Assembly (NCBI GenBank): GCA_026413225.1
Contig: CM048557.1
Coordinates: 70,112,987-70,176,986, forward strand
Direction: 5' to 3'
Length of the DNA: 64,000 nucleotides
Origin: Otis tarda
Taxonomy: Eukaryota > Chordata > Aves > Otidiformes > Otididae
The stretch's first letter is position 1. The number at the start of each line of letters is the position of its first letter. The notes below the pieces were generated by a model. The model was not told the origin of the DNA and ran no database searches. It saw nothing but the letters and a program-made list of their open reading frames with translations. Both the position numbers and the translations under genes were made by a program. Shown here in pieces: positions 51,501 to 59,689 of the stretch.

Positions 51501-54103
51501 GTATAGAAGGCCTATTTGTTAGAACTATTTTCCATCAATCATCCTTCAATAGCAGACAGGGATTTAAGGAATCTGAGAAACTAGGAAATACACGAAAAGC
51601 TCTCCAGTACCTCGGTCTAACAACAGCACTACAGACATACAGATATGTAAAAATTCGCACATGTGAAAGTAATAAATTGTAAAAATGTCAAAAGCATAAA
51701 ATTTATTAAAAATTATTAGTACAAGCATACTATAAAAATATATTCAATAGATATTCTAGACTATGAAGCAAGCACTGTATGCTTTGGTTCAGATGTAGGA
51801 GGAAGTGGTGTCATTTTAACGAAGCAGCTTTTGTAAGTTACCACACAGTGACACAGGTGAGCGTAAACCAGAATGAAGCAAGAAACCCAGAGCCACCCTG
51901 CGAATAATCTGATCAGCTGGAACCTTCCCCTCCCACATCCAGCCTTTAAAAGAAACTTGCAGTTGTACTGACACTGCCATGTTGAAATTTGTCCCCTCAA
52001 AAAAGGTGCTGGCACCAAACCAGGTCTTCCAGCTAGCAGTGACAACCCAACCGGTCTCAAAATGACTGCGGAGAGTTGCAAAAGCCTCACAACAGTCAGG
52101 GACGGAGCTAGGAAAATGAACTGAGGCCAGAACAGAAAATATTATTGCATCACTGTATGAAGCCACGCTGTATCCACATCTGGAACAGTGTGCACAGTTC
52201 TTATCATCTCATTTGAGAAAATGAGAAGAGGTACAAAGAAATATTGACCTTTTATTTTGCTTAGTGAGCATGGAAGACATTGCACAGCTGGGATAGAAAT
52301 GCTAGTGTGGTGTGTGTAAATCTAATCTTCTGGCAAAGACACTTACAACTCAGGCATATATGAGTTTTGCAATAGAGTGAGGAATTACTTTGCAAGACCA
52401 AATGATTTCTCAGTTTAAATTAATGGTTATTCTCTGTCTCTTCAGAAGTATTATTGCCACGTACTCGGAGTTCTGTTTGTGCCTTATGTCTTTCAGAACT
52501 GCTACCATATAAACACATTTGCTTTCCCAAATCTGCTCTGTCTTCAACACTGTGCTAACATATCTCTAATAGGGATGAAAGGGAACGAAACACCAATTAC
52601 ATTCGCAACCCATCCATTATATAAGCTGTTTTGTGCAAAACTAGCCAGACAGATGAGGTAAATTAAACGAGAAGGAGTGGAGACAAAGGGAAGGATGTTT
52701 TGAAGACACTTCACCTTTTGATCCATCCATAATTCCACAAAGGTAGATAAATAATGACCGTACTCCCATTTGCAGCAGCAGCTCGTAACCATGATATAAA
52801 CTGATACAAAGTGCAAAATCTCCTTCAATTATCCCTTGATGTATTCCCTGTGAAAACAAAACAGACTCATCGTTAAATTAAGTTAGGTAGTCAATAAGCA
52901 GCAGGAGTCATACCACAATTCTTATGACAAGAATAAGATTGACATCTCAGAAATGGAGCCGAAGCTCCACTAATGCACAGCAAGTAGTCCGTCTATCAAA
53001 ACCTTCAGGAAACAGGTTACACAGTTGTTAATGATCAATGAAGGCAATCTTTTTCCACCTTCAAAATACCTATATTATCTTCCAAGATTATCTCACTGCT
53101 TTCCGATGCAGCAACACTCAAAATCTGACAGCTGAACCATCCATCAGGACTTGGCAAAACAAGAGATGTTCGGCACGTCTACCCAGGCTACAAAATCTAA
53201 GTCAGGAAAGCCAGCTTGCCTGCTGTGAAGTGTATTTCCCAATGTTCTTTTCTAGGTACACAGTCTCTTTTTTTAAAAAAATATTCTAATCTTTGCAAAA
53301 TCTGTACACTCCATGACAATTTACATTAAGATAGGAACAGAACAGAACAGAATCAAGTTTGGAAAAGACCTCTGAGATCATCAAGTCCAACCATCAACCC
53401 AACACCACCACGTCCACTAAACCGTGTCCTGAAGTGCCACGTCTGCACCTTTTTTTTTTAACGCCTCCAGAGATGGTGACTCTACTGCCTCCTTTGGCAG
53501 CCTGTTCCAGTGCCTGGCCACTCTTTCAGTAAAGAAGTGTTTCCTAATATCCAACCTAAACCTCCCCTGCCCCAGCTTGAGGCCATTTCCTCTCGTCCTA
53601 TCACAAGTTACTTGGGAGAAGAGACCAACCCCCACCTCCCTACACCCTCCTCTCAGGCAGTTGTAGAGAACAATGAGGTCTCCCCTCAGCCTCCTCTTCT
53701 CCAGACTGAACAACCCCAGTTCCCTCAGCAGCTTCCCATCAAACTGGTGCTCCAGACCCCTCACCAGCTTCGCTGCCCTTCCCTGGACGCACTCCAGTAC
53801 CTCAACGTCCTTCTTGTACTGAGGGGCCCAAAACTGCACCCAGTATTCGAGGTGTGGCCTCACCAGTGCTGAGTACAGGGGCACAATCACTGCCCTACTC
53901 CTGCAGGCCATGCAGTAAGTATCACTACTTATTCACTACTTTAATAAAGTGATATAAATAGAGATATTTACCAAATTTTGTGAAGAAGGGTTTTTTCTGT
54001 ACTGATCTCTTGCTAGAATTATTTGGTACTTTGTGAGGCTGGGAATGTCTCTCCTTGCTAAAACTCCTATTTTAGCCAGGCGTCCAGTAAACGTTTCCAG
54101 CAC
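9415..54103 (-). CDS. FANCM: FANCM, Fanconi anaemia group M translocase, 19 of its exons
   Basis: FANCM is an SF2-family DNA translocase that remodels stalled forks, binds interstrand-crosslinked DNA with the MHF histone-fold pair, and recruits the Fanconi core complex and the BLM-TopoIIIa-RMI complex. Nineteen exons join in frame to 1,793 codons plus TGA. They cover part of the helicase with its insert domain, motifs IV, V and VI, the MHF-binding region, MM1 and MM2 motifs, an acidic/basic disordered region, an ERCC4-like pseudonuclease and tandem HhH. The human gene has about 23 exons. The first ones, holding motifs Q, I, II and III, are absent here and presumably lie right of 64,000. All donors are GT and all acceptors AG. 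Introns range from 108 bases to 13 kb. The neighbour MIS18BP1 confirms orthology. Confidence 0.97.
9981..10272 (-). CDS. FANCM: FANCM exon: end of ERCC4-like domain and first HhH
   Basis: The exon encodes [20 protein letters not shown], then [20 protein letters not shown] and a segment ending [20 protein letters not shown]. It completes the ERCC4-like fold and starts the tandem HhH. The acceptor is ccctctgcag, the donor AACAG|gtaaca, and the length of 292 fits both phases. Confidence 0.96.
11832..12216 (-). CDS. FANCM: FANCM exon: ERCC4-like pseudonuclease core
   Basis: The exon encodes [20 protein letters not shown], then [20 protein letters not shown] and [12 protein letters not shown]. 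In XPF the catalytic signature is GD...ERK-x3-D. Here it reads SD...ERK-x3-E: the ERK triad is present but the glycine and final aspartate are replaced. FANCM's nuclease domain is known to be inactive and to serve for binding FAAP24 and DNA. The donor is CCGG|gtaggt. Confidence 0.96.
12967..13533 (-). CDS. FANCM: FANCM exon: acidic Ser-rich linker
   Basis: The exon starts [20 protein letters not shown] and holds [13 protein letters not shown], both strongly typical of FANCM, then a Ser/Lys-rich disordered stretch. Its length of 567 is exactly 189 codons. The donor GAG|gtcggt is weak but keeps the frame; the alternative three bases downstream (G|gtgtcg) does not. Confidence 0.94.
13534..14437 (-). 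other. FANCM intron with a short repeat cluster
   Basis: A 20-base unit beginning gcacaccttgcacca occurs twice in tandem at 13899-13938, and an inverted partner (gcacgtgcacaaggtgcatg) follows about 25-30 bases later. The remainder is unremarkable. Confidence 0.6.
14438..14544 (-). CDS. FANCM: FANCM exon, conserved linker block
   Basis: The exon encodes [20 protein letters not shown] and [15 protein letters not shown]. The SVRSP and MIFSQIPEQD junction is characteristic of the family. The acceptor is tttccattcag, the donor CCCAG|gtacga, and the length of 107 fits phase 1 to 0. Confidence 0.95.
14979..15062 (+). mobile_element. Internally deleted short copy of the LTR at 37 kb
   Basis: This 84-base stretch begins tgttctggttttgtttagtg and ends tcccgatcggggctgagcta plus cgac. 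Its first 40 or so bases match the start, and its last 40 or so the end, of the 985-base LTR at 37067-38051. The middle is missing. It lies in a FANCM intron. No clear target-site duplication is visible. Confidence 0.7.
15593..15749 (-). CDS. FANCM: FANCM exon: acidic segment
   Basis: The exon encodes [20 protein letters not shown] then [20 protein letters not shown], matching the family's A-R-x-F-L-D-x-E-A-E-L-S block. It starts in phase 0 and ends in phase 1 (AATG|gtgagt). The acceptor is ttggttttag. Its function beyond acting as a charged linker is unknown. Confidence 0.95.
15750..17908 (-). other. FANCM intron, nothing recognised
   Basis: This 2.2-kb AT-rich intron has a short mixed CA stretch near 17803-17818 and a poly(T) run near 17700. 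I see no repeat family, exon or RNA gene. Confidence 0.5.
17909..18043 (-). CDS. FANCM: FANCM exon: Ser/Lys-rich linker
   Basis: Forty-five codons, phase 0 to 0. The exon begins [14 protein letters not shown] and ends [12 protein letters not shown]. The basic stretch could act as a nuclear-targeting or DNA-contacting segment. Acceptor tcctttag, donor TACAAG|gtgtgt. Sequence identity with mammals is low here. The assignment rests on frame, position and the SD-x-S-S-D-x-S start. Confidence 0.88.
18572..18640 (-). CDS. FANCM: FANCM small exon (23 codons)
   Basis: The exon encodes [20 protein letters not shown] plus VNM. The SP-x-R-A-x-x-K-R-R-x-P-x-N pattern is conserved in FANCM and looks like a nuclear localisation signal. 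The donor is ATG|gtcagt. A stronger-looking donor four bases downstream (gtaaga) would break the frame. Confidence 0.92.
18749..18828 (-). CDS. FANCM: FANCM small exon (80 bases)
   Basis: The exon encodes [20 protein letters not shown] and VLQSPD, matching the family's E-S-E-x-[DE]-E-I-x-x-R-[KR] pattern. The acceptor is ttttttgtag and the donor CCTGAT|gtgagt. The phases fit the big exon upstream and the 23-codon exon downstream. Confidence 0.93.
18829..20347 (-). other. FANCM intron, nothing recognised
   Basis: This 1.5-kb intron contains a T-rich stretch with a 'tttttttttgtttggtg' run near 19310. I see no repeat family or RNA gene. Confidence 0.5.
20348..22346 (-). CDS. FANCM: FANCM giant exon with MM1 and MM2 protein-binding motifs
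   Basis: This exon of 1,999 bases (666 codons plus one base) corresponds to the single giant exon of vertebrate FANCM. It starts [20 protein letters not shown]. The MM1 region, which binds FANCF and hence the Fanconi core complex, is at about 21660-21850 ([10 protein letters not shown] ... [14 protein letters not shown]). MM2, which binds RMI1-RMI2 of the BLM complex, is at about 20897-20985 ([18 protein letters not shown]), with both aromatic anchors present. The rest is Ser/Thr/Glu-rich and poorly conserved, as expected of a disordered scaffold. Acceptor gtttgtcacag, donor GCTGCAG|gtaggg. Confidence 0.97.
25200..25860 (+). repeat. Decayed CR1/L3-type LINE fragment, reverse transcriptase region
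   Basis: Around 25330-25400 the sequence reads like the LINE segment E-V-A-N-V-M-P-V-F followed by stops. Near 25590-25630 there is a degraded counterpart of the F-x-K-A-F-x-K-V-P segment. The order fits + strand orientation. No frame survives, so this is an old relic with approximate ends. Confidence 0.5.
25771..25800 (+). repeat. Purine run
   Basis: A 30-base stretch of G and A residues, mostly A (aaaaagaaaaag type). It is simple sequence within the LINE relic. Confidence 0.8.
27872..27889 (+). repeat. (AC)9 microsatellite
   Basis: Nine AC units, uninterrupted, in the 13-kb FANCM intron. Likely polymorphic in length. Confidence 0.9.
31190..32130 (+). mobile_element. CR1 LINE fragment, decayed
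   Basis: Reading along the + strand with frame changes gives [12 protein letters not shown] (the D-F-S-K-A-F-D reverse-transcriptase motif, mutated), a block on short-patch sequence, then 'gaagagggggatcttatcac', the near-universal CR1 wording, and FFTTRMIKS-like remains. Stops and indels are frequent and the terminal octamer tail is missing. It is an old copy in sense with the + strand, antisense to FANCM. Confidence 0.85.
34645..34979 (-). mobile_element. CR1 LINE 3' end
   Basis: The element begins on the + strand with atcacagaatcacagaat, the reverse complement of the CR1 terminal repeat. It then reads ttggaaaagacct and a block whose - strand translation gives [20 protein letters not shown] and [20 protein letters not shown]. 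It is 5'-truncated with a still open 84-codon frame, so it is fairly young among the copies here. Confidence 0.93.
35315..35467 (-). CDS. FANCM: FANCM exon: MHF-binding region, C-terminal part
   Basis: Fifty-one codons, phase 0 to 0: [51 protein letters not shown]. The L-S-E-W-x-x-W-Q and V-D-H-S-D-R-C blocks belong to the helical region after the helicase that binds the MHF1-MHF2 histone-fold pair. Acceptor tttgaaactgcag type, donor GAACAG|gtaagg. Confidence 0.97.
36081..36238 (-). CDS. FANCM: FANCM exon: MHF-binding region, middle
   Basis: The exon encodes [20 protein letters not shown] and a segment ending [16 protein letters not shown], matching the family's S-x-E-E-F-x-x-W-x-R-L-Y pattern. 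Acceptor ccctccttag, donor ATACCA|gtgagt. The phases (1 in, 0 out) agree with both neighbours. Confidence 0.96.
36998..37043 (+). repeat. Hairpin and triplicated octamer beside the LTR
   Basis: ggctatcc and ggatagcc (36998-37005 and 37014-37021) form an 8-bp stem with an 8-base A-rich loop. The unit cctcaaat then follows three times (37020-37043, last copy one mismatch). The structure ends 23 bases before the LTR. Confidence 0.75.
37067..38051 (+). mobile_element. Solo LTR of an endogenous retrovirus
   Basis: The element is about 985 bases, begins gttctggttttgttagtgag and ends tcccgatcggggctgaacta plus cgaca. Inside are a TATA-like tatttaag at 37239 and AATAAA at 37864, in the order expected of U3-R, so it reads on the + strand, antisense to FANCM. 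GC-rich direct-repeat wording (ctgcagccc...gag) fills 37560-37680. No gag, pol or env sequence flanks it, so internal recombination probably removed the provirus. Target-site duplications could not be made out. The open frames inside have no known product. Confidence 0.8.
41106..41340 (-). CDS. FANCM: FANCM exon: end of helicase domain 2 and start of MHF region
   Basis: The exon encodes [52 protein letters not shown] and a Ser/Arg-rich end. The [11 protein letters not shown] and H-F-Y-Q-x-S-P-R-M blocks are diagnostic. Acceptor ctctgttacag, donor CACCG|gtaaga. Confidence 0.97.
41341..44579 (-). other. FANCM 3.2-kb intron, nothing recognised
   Basis: AT-rich with short runs of T or A (41488, 42500). 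A GC-richer patch lies at about 42600-42960. I see no repeat family, RNA gene or exon. Confidence 0.5.
44580..44786 (-). CDS. FANCM: FANCM exon: helicase motifs V and VI
   Basis: Sixty-nine codons, phase 0 to 0. Motif V is [20 protein letters not shown] and motif VI is [12 protein letters not shown], with both arginine fingers present, so the ATPase part of lobe 2 looks intact. Acceptor catttattcag, donor GAGCGG|gtgagt. It is among the most conserved exons of the gene. Confidence 0.98.
45431..45624 (-). CDS. FANCM: FANCM exon: helicase motif IV
   Basis: The exon encodes a short variable lead, then [20 protein letters not shown] (motif IV region) and [20 protein letters not shown]. Acceptor aattaaacag, donor CTTGAG|gtaaag. 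The following V-V-R-R-F-R-E-G-G is supplied by the next exon, as in other vertebrates. Confidence 0.97.
46349..46404 (+). repeat. Inverted repeat able to form a long hairpin
   Basis: Two 17-base arms (46349-46365 and 46388-46404) are complementary with one mismatch (ataatttttcccttttc against gaaaagggaaaaataat). The 22 bases between them include a second palindrome, aaagaaatttttcttt. No transposon family is recognised. Confidence 0.8.
47250..47300 (+). mobile_element. CR1 3' tail, very short copy
   Basis: Only the last 50 or so bases remain: aggtcccttccaac, then a degenerate block, ending actctatgatattct, a worn form of the CR1 terminal repeat. Severe 5' truncation is typical of CR1. Confidence 0.75.
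49196..49285 (+). repeat. Purine-rich tract
   Basis: About 90 bases that are nearly all A and G, including ggagggaggcagggaggac and two long A runs. It is simple sequence with possible triplex-forming character. Confidence 0.6.
50160..50261 (-). CDS. FANCM: FANCM exon: helicase insert/lobe 2 linker
   Basis: The exon encodes [20 protein letters not shown] and [13 protein letters not shown]. The Y-S-H-P-K-L-x-K-L-E-E block is diagnostic of FANCM/Hef helicases. Acceptor cctttccag, donor TTCTG|gtaagt. Phase 1 to 1. Confidence 0.97.
50586..50606 (+). repeat. GATA microsatellite, short
   Basis: Interrupted tetranucleotide run of gata/gaca units (gatagacagatagatagata) in a FANCM intron. Confidence 0.8.
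50754..50882 (-). CDS. FANCM: FANCM exon: helicase insert domain
   Basis: The exon encodes [20 protein letters not shown] and [20 protein letters not shown]. The T-R[15 protein letters not shown] block matches the family. Acceptor ctacaaag, donor ACAG|gtcagt. Phase 1 to 1. Confidence 0.96.
51168..51365 (+). mobile_element. CR1 LINE 3' end
   Basis: It reads caggcactggcacaggttgc, a standard CR1 3' block, then ggaggtgtccctgccctggg, then the tail ccccttccaacc...tgattctatga. It is 5'-truncated and in + orientation, antisense to FANCM. Confidence 0.9.
52140..52300 (+). repeat. Old CR1-type LINE fragment
   Basis: Translating forward gives [16 protein letters not shown], a worn version of the L-Y[14 protein letters not shown] motif of CR1 reverse transcriptase, followed by a degraded E-x-V-Q-R-x segment. 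Ends are approximate. Confidence 0.6.
52715..52847 (-). CDS. FANCM: FANCM exon: helicase insert domain
   Basis: The exon encodes [40 protein letters not shown] and DGSK. The Q-G-I-I-E-G[15 protein letters not shown] block is highly conserved in FANCM. Acceptor tgttttcacag, donor TCAAAAG|gtgaag. Phase 0 to 1. Confidence 0.98.
53335..53915 (-). mobile_element. CR1 LINE 3' part with 164-codon open frame
   Basis: The - strand translation gives [60 protein letters not shown] and [16 protein letters not shown], the C-terminal half of the CR1 reverse transcriptase and its end region. A repeated aacag run sits at its 3' end in place of the usual octamer. It is fairly intact compared with other copies here and lies between two FANCM exons in the same orientation as the gene. 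Confidence 0.95.
53972..54103 (-). CDS. FANCM: FANCM exon: helicase lobe 1/insert boundary, first seen in the window
   Basis: Forty-four codons, phase 0 to 0: [44 protein letters not shown]. The R-R-D-I-P[13 protein letters not shown] block is diagnostic. Acceptor cttttgcag, donor AATTTG|gtaaat. Everything before it in the protein, including motifs Q to III, must be encoded further right. Confidence 0.97.
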
Positions 54104-55993
54104 CTGCAAAAGAAACACAGAAGTACATAAAAGATGTGAAGGTATGTGTATTTAGCCCTTTGTGGTAGTTTTATTTTTACAGATCTCACACAACAGAACA
54201 CAAGCAGCTCATTTACTGTATTTGAAACACAGAATTTTTTAAAACAAACTGTACTGATTTTGGAATAATTTGTTACTGTACCAGATGACAAGCTGGTGCT
54301 GTGCCTCACCAGAGGGTTCTCCGTTATCAGGATGTTTCTAGGCTAATTTACAAAATTTTAGAACTATTAGTAGAACTATTTCAACTTGGTTCTGTAAGGA
54401 TTTGTGCCCTCCATCCTACAGACAAACATCCTCCTGCCCCCAAGATAATTCCATATCCATCAAATAACTGAGAAGTGGAAACACACACTGTGCTTCTGTA
54501 ATCACACAAGTACAGACCGAGTGGAGAGGAAACAAAACAGGAGGGGTAGCCAGCTACTGAACTTGTGCTGCAGCTCCCTCTGGGCTGGTAGCCCTGTCTT
54601 CAACGGTGTGTCAGCCTCAGGAAGACTTGTATTCATCTTGGAGAAGTCTCAGCCACCGCAAGTAGAAGACTAGCCAACAGGTTAGAAAGCTGTGTGTGGA
54701 AGGGATGGGAGTCGAGAGACGTGAGCAGAGAGGAACGAGCGCTTGGCAGACGGGCCTGGCGCAGCAGCGTGCCCCTTTCCCTTCGGAAGCCGGGCCAAAA
54801 GACAATTTGTTTTTATACATCACATGTACCTGCTTTCCACATCGGTGAAACAAGGGAACTGACCTGCACTAATTCACCTTAATCCTGTTTTTCCTCTTTG
54901 TTTTTCAGCCTTAGGTGGTCAGGATTTTTTTCATAGACTTAGTTTTGCATGAGCACTAACTCTGTAATAATTGGAGTAATCAGATTTGTTCTCCAAAAAT
55001 TACTTACAATGTGTTGGCCCACTTGGCTAGCAGCACCAAAACCATCTTAGTGTACAGTAACAAGCTTCTGCAAGCTTAGTTTGACAGGAGATAGTTCCCG
55101 GTAGCTGCTGACATGCATGCAGTGTTTCCCAGTTTTCTAGGCATTTCAATACCAGTTCAGCTGAATTGCACCAAGAAGGCCACAGCATAACAAACGCCTA
55201 ATCCCTTCACTGTTGTTCTTTCAGCCCACTGAAAAATCCAGCCCAGCTGAACCAACAAAACCAGGTCTAACTTTCAGGCCTCAAACAATACTGTCTTCAG
55301 CTTGCGAAGACAAAATGCCCTAAGAGGAAAGAAAGTCAAGTGTAAGAGTGCAGTGCGTGTTTGTACACTGAGTAACACCACTCCACTTGTCCTCTTCACA
55401 CAGCACACGCTGGGTTTTTGGAGCCTGTTAGGAAGCACACATATTATTAACAACCACACTCTACTCATACCCCATCAATGCAGTGGCAGCCTAGTTTAAC
55501 TTCTCTCTGCTTGCTTTGGTAATTTTTATGGTTTAGTATTCCTTTAGCTTCTTACTCTGTGTACAGTGCCTCTGAGGCAGTGGGTGGCCAATGCTGAGAA
55601 AAGGGCTGGGAATAATCGCCATCATCAACTACAGCAGCATTAATCCCCCAAAGAATCAAAAATGCAAAGAGAACTTTGGAAGGGTGAAGGAAAACTTGTG
55701 GAAGCACCAGCCAAACTGGGGAATTTCCACACTGCCCACTCCATGCCTGCAGGTCTTTCAAAAACAGCTAGCTGGAGTCAGCAGGCTAAGCAGATTATAA
55801 CAGACAACGGCTGCTGAGAAATAATAGAAATGAAACCTAAATTCTGACAGCTTTGGTGCATCTTCGGTTGCTCTTCTTCCCTACCCTGGGCCTTCAGATG
55901 GGGATACCACATCTCAGGCCGCTTGTCGGCTGGAAGGGAAAGGGGCCATGGCCACAGGAGCAGCTGGGAGGGCAGGAGGGTGCTGAGAACCTG

Positions 55994-56053
55994 CCCGCTC
56001 CTGTCTCCCGGGGGAGCTGATGGCCCGCTCCTGTCTCCCGGGGGAGCTGATGG
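55994..56053 (+). repeat. Perfect 30-base tandem duplication
   Basis: Two identical 30-base copies, each starting cccgctcctgtctcccgggg and ending gagctgatgg. They lie in a GC-rich patch (about 55900-56180) inside AT-rich surroundings. The lack of differences means the duplication is recent. Confidence 0.92.
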
Positions 56054-57738
56054 CAGAGCAGCTGCACAGACTGAACACCCATCTGCGCCAAAGAGCCCTC
56101 AGGCACCGCAGAGCCCCATCTTCAGGTTTGCCGTCACCTACGGGAGCCCGCGTCACCGCCTCACACAGCTCCCCAGGCAAAGCGAGATGCCTTCCCAAAG
56201 CATGCTTTCTAATTAAGACTAATGGATTAATTAGACCAAATAAACCACTAACACCACTAACAACAAGCAAACACCAACTGGAAACTACGATATTGCTACG
56301 AATTTCTGGAAGAAAGGAAAAAAAAGGAAATTAAAAAAAAGGAAATAAAATTATCTTCTCTTAAAATACAGTCAAAACCATTCACCAAGCCACTTGGAAA
56401 ATTAAATGTACAAGAAATTAATTTCTCGTACTTTGTTTAGTTTTAAGACTTTAAAATTAAAAACTTTGTCTTTTACCAAATAGTTTATTATTGTTGTGCT
56501 GTTTTTAAATCTGTCCTGTATCTGACAAGTCAGTTTAAAAGGACAGAGACAGAAATGTTTGTGCCAGCTTATTAAAAAAGGTATTTAAAAAAAAAAAAAA
56601 AGTTGACCATGCAAGGGATAAATCAGTGCTTTTTATTTTAGTGGGATACCACTGAAATAGCACTTTACCCTCCCGCCAAACCCTGAACGGCTGGGCATGA
56701 GGACACCCGAAATGCTGAAGATCAAGCTTGAACTGTCTCAAGCAGTGGAAATGGAGTCAGGCTCTGAACACAAATATGTTTCTCTAGAAAATAAATTAAT
56801 GTTTTCATTAAAAAGTAATGCCCATAATGCCACATAGGTATAATATTTCAGCACTGGTTTATTATTTCCTATACTTGTCGCACAGCTTTTTGTAAAAAGA
56901 AATTTCCATTACATGTACTTATAGGTTTCATCCCCTGACCTAGTTTATAACATGTAAGAAAATTATATTGTCACTGTTTGCTCAGTGTACACCCCTGTCT
57001 GATTTAATCATCTTCTGCAAAACAAACTGAGGAAGACTATTATGAAAGACAACAGGATCCAGTCACCTGGAGCTTCAAAACTAATAAGGAACAGTAAACA
57101 TAACCTACTTAGGAGAGACACAGAAACAAGCACTACTCAGAATGATCACATTTATCTTGCCTCCATACCTTTATTTTTAATTAAAATGATAATACTTCTG
57201 GAAAGTCTCCTCAATCTTTCCAAAGCATTTAAGTGTTATGTTACTCATTTACAAACAGAACTGCAGAATTCATTTAAATTTATTGCTTACTAGGACACAT
57301 GGCTTTTTCTAGCTCACTGAATTGAGTTTAAAAAGCTGACAGATTTAATATGAATATATAAAAGACAACTGGTAAAGTTATCCCATACTGCACTAAACTT
57401 GTCAGGAACATAAAGGCTTTTGCTGAACAAGGCATCTTCCTCAGCAAATGACGCTGATTTTTGAAGCTTATACCCGAGACGAGCTCCGGACCCCTCACTT
57501 GGAGCTCCGACATCAGCTGGGGACTGCCGTGGGCATTACACGCAGAGCTGGCAAGGCAGAGAGCTGTCACTGCTTCAGCCACTCCTCACTAAAAACTGCT
57601 ATTGATCTGTTTTCTCTTGGTACAATTGAAAAAAAAAAAAGGCTCTAAATAAATAACTCAGCCTAATTATTTTACTGCAGATTTGCAAGCATTCTTTACC
57701 AAAGAAAAATAAGAAAACTTCCATACATAAATAACTGT

Positions 57739-58028
57739 AGAATCACAGAAACACAGAAGGGTTTGGGTGGGAAGGGACCGTTAAAGCCCACCCAGTCCAA
57801 CCCCCTGCAAGGAGCAGGGACATCTCCAGCCAGCCCAGGTCGCTCACAGCCCAGCCCGGCCTGGCCTTGGGCACTGCCAGGGACGGGGCATCCACAGCTT
57901 CTCTGGGCAACCCGGCCCAGCGCCTCACTGCCCTCACAGGGGAGAATTTCTTCCTTATATCTCGTCTAAACCTCCCCTCTGCCAGTTTAAAGCCATTGTC
58001 CCTGCTCCCATCACTGTGTGCCCAAATC
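57739..58028 (-). mobile_element. CR1 LINE 3' end
   Basis: On the + strand it begins agaatcacagaaacacagaa, the reverse complement of the CR1 terminus, followed by gggaagggaccg and the standard CR1 3' blocks. The - strand reading has GNGFKLAEGRFRRDIRKKFS. It is 5'-truncated. Confidence 0.92.
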
Positions 58029-59689
58029 AAACGCACGCACAGTAATCTGTGCAGGTGGATCTTTAAAACAGGATCTTAAACTCATGCCGGCTTCTTTCTC
58101 ACACATAGCCAGACAACACCCAGTGGCATTCCTCACAAACAGAGAAATTTGGCTGTGATTTTAGACAATTCTTCTGGCTGTTGGGTTTTTTTTTGTTTGT
58201 TTGTTTTTTTCCATCTCCAGCAACAATGCTTAGCAATCCTCTAAACAGAAATCATTTCATTTAAGCAACTACTTATTGTCATGATTAAGGCTTGAACAAA
58301 AGAGTTGGGATTGTTTTCTGTGAGAAAGTGTCAGAATTATTTATGCAGGAGAGGCAGAGGAAGAGCCTCTACACATTGTCGCAAAAAGTCAGCTCTTCTC
58401 AAGAATAACGGTTTCCTGGAAGAAATCTTCAAGAGCCAGGATGCCCTCACTTTGTAGTGATAATCCAGCTTCTAAAATAACGTGGAAAATTCCTCACCCA
58501 CAAAACTGCAACTGGTGTTCGCACTGCACAACCAAACACTTAAGCAAGCATCATCTCCACCATTTGTCAAGGATTTGCCTTCTCTGTGAGTTGCAAACCA
58601 GAGAAGAATCTGCGATGCTGGCTCATTGCCCACAGCTAAGAGGCCAAGCATCCCCACAGTGGAACTAATTTGCCTTACTGCAACCGGTGCCTTCCACTTT
58701 TCGGCAAAAAACCCCACTTCCTAAATTCACTACGAAAGAACTATTCTCTCAGGACATTCCCACTGGCAGTTGTTCCTCCATTTGCCAATTCTCCAAGAAA
58801 CAACAGTCGTGGTCAGCTCTGGTTGGCAGAAGGAATACTTTATAGGAACAGTGGGATTTCGGTGTCAGAAGTACACAGTTAGATCCTGGTCTCTGGCTTC
58901 TAAGGCGATTCAGACTTCATTGCCACACTGAGATCAGCCCCTGGGGTAACCAAAGGTGAGCCTGGGAGAAAGACACTGGTTAGGGAAAAAAAAAAGAGGA
59001 GCAGGGGAGGGAGGGGAGATTAAGCATCACATCAGAGTCAACAGCCACATCTCCAACCTTTGGTCCTGCAAGCATCTCAACAGTGTACGGGAGAGAACTA
59101 ATTTCCTATTATTCTAAAATTCTAAAAGCCCAGAGGTTCCCCTCTCCTGCCTGCACAAAAGGACAACACTTACATCACATTAAAGTTGGAACGAAAGACA
59201 ACTACAATAGAACCATATGCTCCACACACACCCCTGGTTCAAATTCAGATCCTGCTTTAATTGTCATAGCCCTCCCCATAAACAGCTCTGCTCATCTGCC
59301 TCTTGCTCATAAAGGCTTGGCTCAGTAATAGCAAAATTACGCGGCTGTCCGCCTCCAAAGCTAGATTTTCAATATAAAATGAGCCAGGCTTTTGGACTCC
59401 TAATTGGAGCCAGTTTGGAATGACCTGACAGACACTCTTGAATAAAATGAAAGATCTGTCTTTCAAGCATGGCTTGAAAATATTAAAAGAAAGTCACAAT
59501 ACAGAAGGACTAACAGGACATGAAGGGCAGTGAGGGAAAAAGATGAGAATATGAGCTAATAGTGAAAAAACATACGAAATGTAAAGTTCTTTAAGATCCA
59601 TACTGCTTGGATCCTACAGCACCGGGTGAAGATACAGGTGACCAGGACTGCTAGCAAAGCAGCGCTTGTTGCGTGCAGGGCGCCGGAGC

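Larger units (their letters stand above)
50883..52714 (-). other. FANCM 1.8-kb intron with two CR1 pieces
   Basis: Holds the CR1 3' end at 51168-51365 and an older CR1-type fragment near 52140-52300. The remainder is AT-rich and unremarkable. Confidence 0.7.
54104..59689. other. Presumed upstream FANCM intron
   Basis: I searched this stretch on the - strand for the helicase motifs (G-L-G-K-T, D-E-A-H, S-A-T-P-G) and found none. It holds a GC-richer patch with a 30-base tandem duplication (55994-56053), a CR1 tail (57739-58028) and AT-rich sequence otherwise. No RNA gene is recognised. Confidence 0.6.
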
